This document shows positions 1 through 6,790 of a stretch of DNA of 7,984 nucleotides, in pieces. Position 1 is the first letter of the stretch. The number at the start of each line of letters is the position of its first letter. Source of the DNA: Flavobacteriales bacterium (GTDB taxonomy: Bacteria > Bacteroidota > Bacteroidia > Flavobacteriales_D > Crocinitomicaceae); contig RFNX01000488.1 in the NCBI GenBank assembly GCA_009926905.1, forward strand, positions 1 through 7,984. Reading direction: 5' to 3'. The position numbers were made by a program, and so were the translations under genes. The notes under the pieces are model-generated. The model was not told where the DNA came from. It did no database searches and worked only from the letters and a program-made list of their open reading frames with translations.

Positions 1-1291
1 TTGAAGGACTGAAGTCTATGTTATAATATTCTTGAAAAATTTGTCCGAGTGTTGATTCATTTGTTTTTGAATAGTAGAAATCCGAAGTCAAAAAATGTTG
101 CGACTTTTTGAAGTTTTTGACGAAATTTAAAGTGAAATTATTTGAATTGTCTTTATCAACTTCGTTTATTTTTCTATCGTATAATTTTGTTAAATCATTG
201 TTGTAATTCAAGTGTTTGTATCTAATTTTTGTTTCATCATCATCATTTAAATTGGAGTGTAAATAGGAGAATGAGATGTTGCTTTTAGGACTAAATGAAT
301 ACTGAAAACGGGTTCTAATGTTTTGAGAAAGGGATTTGCTAAAAAGGGTTCTATCCTGATTTACTTGTTTTCTTATTCCAGTAATTGTGCTTTCTCTGTC
401 TTTTGTTTCCCAACTTAACATGTTGGTGCTTTTAGCGTCGTAAGAACAAAAAAAACTTAGTTTTTTAAAGTTAAAAGTGAAGTTAGCAGAGCCATTGTAC
501 CTATCATTTGTACCTGCGCCAAGTATAATCATTCCATAAATTCGTTGTTGTGTTTGAGATTTCAAAACGATGTTTATGATTCCGCTGTTACCATCTGCAT
601 CGTAATTAGCTGAAGGGTCGTTTATTACTTCGATACTTTCAATCAAACTGGCTGGAATATAATCCAAAACTTGCGACCTACTGATACCCAAAAGTCCACT
701 GGGTTTACCGTTAATGTAAATTTTCACTTTTCCGCCTCTCAAAGAAACAGAACCTTCTGCATTAACGAATACGGATGGAATATTTTGAAGTAAATCACCA
801 GCGGTACCATTCATACTTATTGAGTTGGAGTCAATCTTATAGATTTGTTTATCAACATCTATTTTTAAACTGAAACTACCATAAACGTTAACTTCTTCTA
901 ATTTTTTATTTGCTATTGATAATTCAATTTCTAGTTTTTTTTCTTTCGAAAGAAGTTTCTCTATTTCACTTTCACCTATAATTTTCGATTCAAAACCCAA
1001 TAAACTAAATTTCAAGCAATAATTTTTTAATCCATTTGTGTTTATTTTGAAGTTTCCAATCGAATCGGTCGTAGTCCCAGAAATAAAAAGGGAATCTTTG
1101 TCGTAGAGTTTAACCTTAGCAAATTGAACTGGATTTTTTGTAACTGCTTCAATTACACGTCCCTGAATGAGAGTGTTAGTGGTAGCAACATTATTATTTT
1201 GTGAGTGTGCATTTATGGAACAAAACATCAATGAAAAGCACAGCCAATTGAAAATTGTTGATTTTAAAATTGATTGAAATTTTGTGTGCAT
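1..1291 (-). CDS. TonB-dependent-receptor-like outer-membrane beta-barrel protein, N-terminal 430 residues (C-terminus beyond window)
   Basis: The frame is open from an ATG at 1291 to the window edge, so the C-terminal barrel is missing. The predicted order is a signal peptide (about residues 1-31, basic start, hydrophobic core, possible cleavage near AHSQ). A carboxypeptidase-regulatory-like beta-sandwich follows (about 41-125, GRVIEAVTKNPVQFAKVKL, then a DSIGNF turn). A plug-like domain spans about 147-245, with SLRGGKVKIYINGKPSG at 183-199 and IESIEVINDPSANYDADGNSG at 217-237. Barrel strands begin near 250. This layout fits the Bacteroidota outer-membrane beta-barrel family related to TonB-dependent receptors (OMP_b-brl_3 type), usually about 800 residues. 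The substrate cannot be told. No SusD-like partner or sigma/anti-sigma pair lies upstream. An in-frame TAA upstream and no other in-frame ATG support the start. Arginine is mostly AGA/AGG (9 of 12), unlike the MFS gene. Confidence 0.88.
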   Translation of the reverse strand, partial: MHTKFQSILKSTIFNWLCFSLMFCSINAHSQNNNVATTNTLIQGRVIEAVTKNPVQFAKVKLYDKDSLFISGTTTDSIGNFKINTNGLKNYCLKFSLLGFESKIIGESEIEKLLSKEKKLEIELSIANKKLEEVNVYGSFSLKIDVDKQIYKIDSNSISMNGTAGDLLQNIPSVFVNAEGSVSLRGGKVKIYINGKPSGLLGISRSQVLDYIPASLIESIEVINDPSANYDADGNSGIINIVLKSQTQQRIYGMIILGAGTNDRYNGSANFTFNFKKLSFFCSYDAKSTNMLSWETKDRESTITGIRKQVNQDRTLFSKSLSQNIRTRFQYSFSPKSNISFSYLHSNLNDDDETKIRYKHLNYNNDLTKLYDRKINEVDKDNSNNFTLNFVKNFKKSQHFLTSDFYYSKTNESTLGQIFQEYYNIDFSPS

Positions 1292-1883
1292 CAATCCAAT
1301 GACCTTATTAACTTTAAAAGGTTGGGTTGTTGTTAGAATATATTGAAGAAATTTGGATTAGCTGTGGTAACAGAGAACTTTAAATTTATATTTTAGCTAA
1401 ATTTTTTGAACATTATTGCTTAAATTGAAGAATATGAATTTAGCAATTTTTCTTTGAGATTTTTCAAAATGACATCACTTTTAAAACCATTTTTTTTACC
1501 CTTGTTGGGTTAATTAATAAGTTCAACTCACTTCTTAATCAAACAAAGTTGAATTAATAGTCAAAAATGATAAAATGTAAATTAATTTCTTTAATTTATA
1601 CTTCATTTGTCTTTGTTACATTCAACTTTTCATTCAAGCTAAGTTTCAGTGTAAAATAGTAATTCTTAGCTTTAAGATAATACCTGAATGATACTATAAA
1701 GTTAAAACAATCTTAAATGGAAATTTAAAATTTAGTTTATGCAACTCTTTTACAACAAAAATTCAATTTCGATCCGAGATTAATCAATATTCAGAATGAT
1801 ATAGTTACTGGATTGTTTTAGTAAAAATTTAATGATTTAATCGGAATATATCCTATTTTCTATTTATTATTTTACATAGCTAT
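1292..1883. other. 592 bp AT-rich non-coding gap between MFS gene and barrel gene
   Basis: No convincing gene is seen on either strand. The gap must hold the 3' end of the MFS transcript and the control region of the barrel gene that starts at 1291. I found no exact TAnnTTTG -7 box on the minus strand here. The motif TTCAACT occurs three times, at 1522-1528 and 1621-1627 on the plus strand and 1547-1553 on the minus strand. The last two extend to a 9 bp inverted pair (1545-1553 and 1621-1629). The gap is long for such a gene-dense genome, so it could hold a regulator site, a small RNA or remains of a lost gene. Nothing in it is recognisable. Confidence 0.6.
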
Positions 1884-3110
1884 TTAGTTTCTCTTCGAAA
1901 CGAAACTATAAACACGATAAGTTAATGCAATGTTGATAAGAATTACTGCTACCACTAAATAACCCAAATTATCGAAATTCTCCAAGGGACTTGATTGTGT
2001 TTTTTGTTGAACAATCCAACCACCGATTAGAGCTGCAACTCCGCCAGCCATTTGTTGCAAAGAAGAATTGATACTCATGAATGCGCCACGATCATTCATA
2101 GCTGGAATCGAGGCAGCTAAAGCTTGAGAAGGAACCATACGCGCCATAATTCCCATCATCATAAATACGTTCACTAGAATCAAGAGAAACAGCGACACCT
2201 TTGGTAATTGAGTGTAAATCAAAACGGTGATTACCATCAAAATCGAAGCACCTGTGAATATAGTAAACTTGTTTAATTTATCGCTCAAAACCCCAACCAC
2301 TGGCATAATTGCAAAAGTCGCCAATCCAACAATCATAAACATTAAAGGTAAATCTGCTTGCGAAATTCCGATGTTATTGACAGAATACGTACTTCCCCAA
2401 GGCATCATCAGGTAACCTCCCAAAGACATAAAAGCCGTGGCAATGTATCCAATTCTGTATTCTCTGTTGGAAATCGTTTGCCATAAATGTTTTAGCGCAT
2501 TTTCACGTTGAAGTTTCAAGTGTGCGTTAACTGGTTGAAGTACGAAAAGCGCAACGAAGAAAATAACACTTGCTAGAATAACGATAAGATAAAAAGGAGC
2601 TTGCCAATGCCACACTTTTGCGAGGTATAAACTGATTGGAATTCCTAAAATTTGACTCATTCCAAACCCCATTTGCAAGAAACTCATCACTCGTCCTCGG
2701 TGATTGAAATCGAATAAATCAGCAACAATTGCAAGCGAAATGGAAGAAATAACTCCACCAAAAATACCAGTGAAAATACGGGCAAAAACAAGCAGCCAGT
2801 AACTATTTGCCAACCCACAAAATAAAGTTCCGATGATAAATCCACCATAGAAAAAGAGTAGTAATTTCTTACGGTCAAATTTATCTGCAAAGCTTGCTGT
2901 CAAAAAACCAGAAAGTCCGGCAGAAAGAGCATAACTTGAAACGACAACTCCAAATTGCGCGGGTGTTATTTTTAAATCTTTGATCAATAAATCACCAAGT
3001 GGCGACATGACCATAAAATCCAAAACCACGCTAAATTGAGTAAGCGCAAGAATTAAAATAACGATAATTTGATAGGAAGTGAAAGGTACTTTTTCAGTGT
3101 TTTTAGTCAT
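1884..3110 (-). CDS. MFS transporter, DHA1-type efflux family
   Basis: This 408-residue inner-membrane protein has about 12 hydrophobic segments, the normal size for the major facilitator superfamily. Such proteins move small molecules using the proton gradient, and the DHA1 branch mostly exports drugs, sugars or metabolites. Visible landmarks, numbered from the ATG at 3110, are an acidic D31 in helix 1 and motif A in the loop after helix 2 (GFLTASFADKFDRKK, 68-82). There is also the helix 4 arginine R111 (ARIFTGIFGG), a glycine-rich motif C-like helix 5 (GFGMSQILGIP, 148-158) and a second motif A-like loop (GVLSDKLNK, 273-281). The frame can be extended six codons to a TTG at 3128, but those codons overlap a -7 promoter box, so ATG is preferred. 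It appears to be transcribed alone, with 105+ bp on each side. The substrate is not predictable. Confidence 0.9.
   Translation of the reverse strand: MTKNTEKVPFTSYQIIVILILALTQFSVVLDFMVMSPLGDLLIKDLKITPAQFGVVVSSYALSAGLSGFLTASFADKFDRKKLLLFFYGGFIIGTLFCGLANSYWLLVFARIFTGIFGGVISSISLAIVADLFDFNHRGRVMSFLQMGFGMSQILGIPISLYLAKVWHWQAPFYLIVILASVIFFVALFVLQPVNAHLKLQRENALKHLWQTISNREYRIGYIATAFMSLGGYLMMPWGSTYSVNNIGISQADLPLMFMIVGLATFAIMPVVGVLSDKLNKFTIFTGASILMVITVLIYTQLPKVSLFLLILVNVFMMMGIMARMVPSQALAASIPAMNDRGAFMSINSSLQQMAGGVAALIGGWIVQQKTQSSPLENFDNLGYLVVAVILINIALTYRVYSFVSKRN
1885..1908 (-). terminator. possible hairpin at the 3' end of the MFS gene
   Basis: TAGTTTC at 1885-1891 and GAAACTA at 1902-1908 form a perfect 7 bp inverted repeat around a 10-base loop. 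The repeat overlaps the last codons and the TAA stop (1884-1886) of the MFS gene. There is no clear U-run after it in the minus-strand transcript, so it may be a transcript-end stabiliser or chance. It is the only structure I see at this gene end. Confidence 0.22.
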
Positions 3111-3117
3111 AAGTTGA

Positions 3118-3125
3118 CAAAAGTA
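3118..3125 (-). promoter_or_regulatory. Bacteroidota -7 promoter box of the MFS gene
   Basis: The minus strand reads TACTTTTG, an exact match to the TAnnTTTG -7 consensus of Bacteroidota housekeeping promoters. Its last base is only seven bases upstream of the ATG at 3110. A start site 4-6 bases after the box would leave a leader of a few bases at most. I could not find a TTG -33 element at the usual 17-23 base spacing (the best there is GTTT), so the call rests on the -7 box and its position. Confidence 0.45.
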
Positions 3126-3170
3126 CAATAAGCATGATTTTAAACTGATTTTACTTGTTAGATTTTGTTA

Positions 3171-3208
3171 ATCAATTTGATAAGAAACTTATTTTTTTAA
3201 AAATTGAT
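3171..3208. terminator. nested inverted repeat between DUF5686 gene and MFS gene
   Basis: ATCAATTT at 3171-3178 pairs with AAATTGAT at 3201-3208. Inside it ATAAG (3180-3184) pairs with CTTAT (3188-3192) around an AAA loop, and a run of seven T follows at 3192-3198. A further 6 bp repeat, TGAAAT at 3208-3213 with ATTTCA at 3224-3229, lies closer to the DUF5686 stop. The site is right for ending the DUF5686 transcript before the MFS promoter. However, the T-run trails the inner stem on the plus strand, so for the minus transcript the structure lacks a classic U-tail. Confidence 0.35.
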
Positions 3209-3233
3209 GAAATTCAGATTTTCATTTCACTCT

Positions 3234-5726
3234 CTAAGTCAATCCACCCAAATGCCCACTAAAATTCCACTTCATGCTGCGATCATCCAAAACAGCGAAG
3301 GAGATTTTCCAATTCAATTTTGGAGTCATTTGGTTGCCATCAGAAAATGTGGCGTAAACACCAATTCTCAAACGACGACGTGACAGTTTGAAGTTGCGCT
3401 CCAATCCTGCAAGAATTTCGTAATGCTGCCAATTGTATTCTTTCACGTACAAGCCACCAATTCCAGCTACCATTCCGATTCTTGTTTTCTTCATAAAAGG
3501 AATTTTGTTCAAAATCGCACCGTTGTCGTGGTGTACAAAGTGTGCTTCCATACACAAATCGGAGGTAATCAAATTCTCATTCAAACCTTGGAACGAGTAC
3601 AAAGGATTGGAAAACCAAAGAGGGTCACTGCGGCGTTGGTATTTGTAATCTGGATCCTTCAAACTGCGTGTACTCAAGAATTTCCCAGCTGAAACGCGAT
3701 AGCTTGAAGTACCAATTGTTCCAATTTTAAAGTTTTGCGTAATGTCGAATTGTAAATATTCATGGTCCACATCACTGCCAAATAATTTTGGAATACCACG
3801 TTCGTAAATTAAAGTGAACGTTGGCCAAGCAGAACCTAAAACTACTTTACGGTAGGGCTCTCTCATGTATTTTTGTCCAGGAGTATAACTGATAGAAAAA
3901 TCGCCAATCAAGGCTTGATATGAATTAAATTCTTTTGGTTGATTGTTTGGTAAAATGCTGTCGGCAACGGTTAAGAATTTGTAACCTTTCAAACTGCGAC
4001 GTTCGCTAAATTCTATGCTTAAATCGATATAACAGCCGTTGAAGATTTCGTATTCCAAGTTAGTTCTCGCTTTCGTTGCTTCAATAAAATTCTCGCGCTT
4101 ATAAACTTGCGTTATGGCATCAAAGCCGCGAATTACATCGAAATCGTGATTGAATGCTAGCCGCAAAAAACCATAGTGAAAAGGGTCGAATTTATACTTC
4201 CACCAGGTGTCTCCCTTGATGTCTTGATTTAAAATCCCATAAGAAATACGTGTATAGGAATCCAATGTACGTTCGTCTTTCCATTTTTTAAAGAAATCTA
4301 CAGCTGGTGTCAATCGAGGTCCAGCTATATAAATGGGTTGCACAAAAGTTGCCAAGGAACTGAATCCATATTGCGTTCTTTTCGGGCGATTGCGATGTTC
4401 TACGCCAAACCATAAGACTTTTAAAACAGTGATTTTATTGAAAATTTTATCGACCGAATCTAGAAATTCTTTACGATTTTGATAATCTCGAATACTGTCT
4501 TTGGCAATTATGAATTTGCGTTCTTCTTCAGTTAGCGTACTTTGTCTTTTTTGTGCCCAGAAAGCTGTGTCTTTTTCATATGCTTCTTTTTCAGTAACTG
4601 CGAGCTCAGTACCGAAGAATTTATTGGCAAATTTCGAATTGAATTTATAATCCGAGAAAATGGCTGTTGTCACACATTTCGACGTTTCGTTTTTGTATTT
4701 TACGCCGTAATTCAAAGTCTGTGTTTTCAGCACGCACATTGTATCTCCTGGGTGTTCGAAAGTTTGTTCGATAGTGAAATAATCGTAAATCAATAAATTT
4801 CCTTTGTTCATTGTCAGTTCTAATTTTTGAACCAACCACAAACTGTCAATCACATAAATGTAGCCTTCCAGTGTTGTCGTTGCAATGTTTCTAGGAATGA
4901 TTTTTATTTTGGAAATTTTTCTACCGTTTTCTTCGTATTGTTTTTCCAAACGGTACTTGTACGATAAAATACCAGGGTTTGAAATGGGTGAACTTACGGG
5001 AGTTTGGTGCAAATCGTCCAAATGCAATAGGTTTTCGAAGAAATTGAAATTTGATTTTACCGTTGTAGTGTAATAGAGCGATTGGTCAGTTCCTCTTAGC
5101 GTATAAGCATTTCTGATTTCTTTTACTTTATTTCCGGGTGCATAATTTCGATTTAGTTGCACTTCGACTAAGTTCATGTTATCTGTCCAACTTGGCTTAT
5201 TTTTTTTGTCGCCATCAAGTGGGTCATCGTCGGATTTTACGTCGTTGTTTTGCTTCGCTTCTTTCTGTTTCCGGTCAAGTTTTTCAGTTGCTTTAATATA
5301 AACATCGACTGTGTGAGGGTAGTTCCATGGGTTGATTTGTTCACGTTTTTTAACCACTTCCAACATGATGTCACGACCGGGATTACTCTTCTTTACAGAA
5401 ACATCAACAGCTCCTAAATCTAAGGTTTTTGTTGGGAAAAGTTGAATATTTCGCTCTAAATCAATGTTGCTAACTGAGACATAAGTCACACGATCATCGA
5501 AACCTGTTGATTCAAAAACCAAATAATATTCACTTGGCATTAAAGCCAATTCGTACTTTCCGTTGACATCTGAAACTGTTCTGTTTTCAGGCGCATTTTT
5601 TACATAAACTTTAGCAAAAGGAATGGGAACATTGCGTTCGTCAGAAATAACACCACGCACAAAAACCTGCACGTATGCTTGAAATGAAAGTAAAATAAAA
5701 AATAGTAAGGTAAGTAGGTTTTTCAT
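3234..5726 (-). CDS. DUF5686 family outer-membrane protein with carboxypeptidase-regulatory-like domain
   Basis: The 830-residue product has a signal peptide (about 1-20, MKNLLTLLFFILLSFQAYVQ) and then a carboxypeptidase-regulatory-like beta-sandwich (about 22-105; RGVISDERNVPIPFAKVYV, then SDVNGKYEL). The rest resembles the DUF5686 family, a Bacteroidota-specific set of predicted outer-membrane proteins of unknown function. Family-like signs are the FW pair at 389-390, the DSI at 410-412, FLDSVDKIFNKIT at 421-433, and a C-terminal half with alternating aromatic and polar strands typical of a barrel. A lysine- and aspartate-rich stretch at about 150-182 looks like a flexible linker. Length is normal for the family and the frame is intact. 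The ATG follows an A-rich leader. It sits 202 bp after the lptC cluster on the same strand, probably as its own unit. The envelope location is well supported; the molecular role is not known. Confidence 0.85.
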   Translation of the reverse strand: MKNLLTLLFFILLSFQAYVQVFVRGVISDERNVPIPFAKVYVKNAPENRTVSDVNGKYELALMPSEYYLVFESTGFDDRVTYVSVSNIDLERNIQLFPTKTLDLGAVDVSVKKSNPGRDIMLEVVKKREQINPWNYPHTVDVYIKATEKLDRKQKEAKQNNDVKSDDDPLDGDKKNKPSWTDNMNLVEVQLNRNYAPGNKVKEIRNAYTLRGTDQSLYYTTTVKSNFNFFENLLHLDDLHQTPVSSPISNPGILSYKYRLEKQYEENGRKISKIKIIPRNIATTTLEGYIYVIDSLWLVQKLELTMNKGNLLIYDYFTIEQTFEHPGDTMCVLKTQTLNYGVKYKNETSKCVTTAIFSDYKFNSKFANKFFGTELAVTEKEAYEKDTAFWAQKRQSTLTEEERKFIIAKDSIRDYQNRKEFLDSVDKIFNKITVLKVLWFGVEHRNRPKRTQYGFSSLATFVQPIYIAGPRLTPAVDFFKKWKDERTLDSYTRISYGILNQDIKGDTWWKYKFDPFHYGFLRLAFNHDFDVIRGFDAITQVYKRENFIEATKARTNLEYEIFNGCYIDLSIEFSERRSLKGYKFLTVADSILPNNQPKEFNSYQALIGDFSISYTPGQKYMREPYRKVVLGSAWPTFTLIYERGIPKLFGSDVDHEYLQFDITQNFKIGTIGTSSYRVSAGKFLSTRSLKDPDYKYQRRSDPLWFSNPLYSFQGLNENLITSDLCMEAHFVHHDNGAILNKIPFMKKTRIGMVAGIGGLYVKEYNWQHYEILAGLERNFKLSRRRLRIGVYATFSDGNQMTPKLNWKISFAVLDDRSMKWNFSGHLGGLT

Positions 5727-5813
5727 TTTTTATATGACAATCTAAAGGTTGTTTTTGTTACAGTTGTTATAAACAAGTTTTTAGTTAATTCTTTAATTTC
5801 GGTTTAGCGCAAT

Positions 5814-5821
5814 CAAAAATA
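5814..5821 (-). promoter_or_regulatory. possible -7 promoter box upstream of DUF5686 gene
   Basis: The minus strand reads TATTTTTG, which matches TAnnTTTG. It lies about 88 bases upstream of the ATG at 5726, giving a leader of roughly 80 bases. No TTG is present at the expected -33 spacing. In such AT-rich DNA the match could be chance, but it is the only exact one in the 202 bp gap between the small membrane protein gene and the DUF5686 gene. Confidence 0.3.
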
Positions 5822-5837
5822 ATAAAAGCGATTTTTT

Positions 5838-5869
5838 ACTAAGCTAAAATTGTGTTTAGTGCTTTTAGT
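5838..5869 (-). terminator. imperfect stem-loop after the lptC cluster
   Basis: ACTAA at 5838-5842 pairs with TTAGT at 5865-5869, and CTAAA at 5844-5848 pairs with TTTAG at 5855-5859, with an uneven internal loop. It lies about 60 bases after the stop of the 75-residue gene, where the lptC operon transcript might end. The minus transcript has an A-run rather than a U-run after it, so a classical intrinsic terminator is not supported. Confidence 0.2.
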
Positions 5870-5928
5870 TCGGGAAGAAGCTTTGATTTATCTTTATAAA
5901 TGGAAGCTACCTTTTGTTGAAAATGGAA

Positions 5929-6156
5929 TTATTTATTTGCTGATTCCTGTTTTTCTTTCAAGAATTGCAAATGTTTTTCCATGCGTTTCATCATCCACGT
6001 TTTGAAGAAATACATCGTAAAGCCAACGGCTACGAAAACGTAGTAAAATGCCCATTTCTCAAATCCTTTGGTGAAGCACATATATGTGACAATGATGAAA
6101 AGCGCGATTGACAAAGTCAGCCAAAATAAACGCATAATGTTGTTGTAAGTATTCAT
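5929..6156 (-). CDS. small two-helix membrane protein downstream of lptC
   Basis: This 75-residue protein has two hydrophobic segments, about residues 9-27 (LFWLTLSIALFIIVTYMCF) and 34-51 (WAFYYVFVAVGFTMYFFK). A strongly charged, probably helical tail follows (about 54-75, KRMEKHLQFLKEKQESANK). It probably sits in the inner membrane; with a short loop between helices, the tail and N-terminus would be on the same side, most likely cytoplasmic given the basic charge. The ATG at 6156 is only 5 bp after the lptC stop, so the two genes are almost certainly cotranscribed. From memory, small two-helix proteins ending in a basic tail also follow lptC in other Flavobacteriia, which supports a real gene. 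No known domain is recognised. A role in lipopolysaccharide export is a guess from position only. Confidence 0.8.
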   Translation of the reverse strand: MNTYNNIMRLFWLTLSIALFIIVTYMCFTKGFEKWAFYYVFVAVGFTMYFFKTWMMKRMEKHLQFLKEKQESANK

Positions 6157-6161
6157 ATTTT

Positions 6162-6740
6162 TTAATTAAATTCCAATTCTTTTTCGAGCTCAATTTTTCC
6201 TTCGGGCTTCAATAATTCATAGCGACTGAAATCTTGTTTCGTTTTGATTCCTTCTTTACCAATTACTATGCCTTTTGGAGAACGAACAATCACTTGCGAC
6301 AAAGAATAAATCGAACTGTCTTTTTGATTCCAGTAAAGTGCTTCCGTTTCCAATGTTTGTTTTTTATCAAAATTAAACAAGCGCACAGAATCGCGAACGA
6401 TAATGGTTCCATTTGAATAATTGATTTCACCGTAAAGTGCCGTCAATGTTGAAACGACTTTTCCCTTTTCATCGAAGAAATTTACCCGCAAGCTGTCTTT
6501 TACTCGTGTGATGTTTTTGTTGCCGTGAAATGTTTCAGCTAATGCAGCAAAAATCTCAACGCGTGCATACCCTGTTTCTGAAAAAACGATGTGTAAGTCT
6601 TTAGTGCTTTCGTCGGGAGCTTTGGTGTCAAAAGTGATTTTTTGAATCGTTTCCAAATCATTCACGCAAGAAGACAGCAACAAAACGAAGCTACAAATGG
6701 CAAGAAAAATGCGGTGATTTTTTGAAGTTTTCAGTTCCAC
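6162..6740 (-). CDS. lptC: LPS export ABC transporter periplasmic protein LptC, lipoprotein form
   Basis: LptC is the periplasmic relay between the LptB2FG exporter in the inner membrane and the LptA-type bridge that carries lipopolysaccharide to the outer membrane. The 192-residue product matches the Bacteroidota form and is the same length class as E. coli LptC. It has a short basic N-terminus, a hydrophobic stretch and a lipobox LSSC with Cys25. Beta-strand-rich LptC-like repeats follow (INYSNGTIIVRDSVRLFN, about 106-123; LETEALYWNQKDSSIYS, 130-146). The lipobox implies a lipid anchor instead of the single helix of E. coli LptC. The start codon is GTG: an in-frame TGA lies just two codons upstream and no ATG precedes the signal sequence. 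It is flanked by a barrel-protein gene 50 bp upstream and a small membrane protein gene 5 bp downstream. Confidence in the family is high; the anchor membrane is inferred. Confidence 0.87.
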   Translation of the reverse strand: MELKTSKNHRIFLAICSFVLLLSSCVNDLETIQKITFDTKAPDESTKDLHIVFSETGYARVEIFAALAETFHGNKNITRVKDSLRVNFFDEKGKVVSTLTALYGEINYSNGTIIVRDSVRLFNFDKKQTLETEALYWNQKDSSIYSLSQVIVRSPKGIVIGKEGIKTKQDFSRYELLKPEGKIELEKELEFN

Positions 6741-6790
6741 AACTCAATTAAATTGATGTATTTTATTGGCTAAAATAGAAATGCTTGTTC

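Noticed and set aside
941..954. 14 bp perfect palindrome TTCTTTCGAAAGAA
   Set aside because: It lies inside the barrel gene, encodes a Lys/Ser/Leu stretch, and one such palindrome is expected roughly by chance in 8 kb.
1302..1322. ACCTT/AAGGT inverted repeat just upstream of the barrel gene start
   Set aside because: A 5 bp stem with an 11-base loop is too weak to claim as a riboswitch or translation control element.
1498..1510. ACCC-TTGTT-GGGT hairpin beside a T-run at 1490-1497
   Set aside because: The stem is only 4 bp, and the T-run precedes the stem on the plus strand and is an A-run on the minus strand, so it is not a terminator in either direction.
1567..1659. Plus-strand 30-codon ORF starting MIKCKLISLIYTS, hydrophobic
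   Set aside because: Short, in very AT-rich DNA where Phe/Leu/Ile-rich chance ORFs are common, with no promoter match or clear ribosome site; not enough to call a gene.
3423..3692. Plus-strand ORFs inside the DUF5686 gene (also at 4542-4796 and 4885-5073)
   Set aside because: They are antisense to an intact, well-supported coding frame and have no domain-like features.
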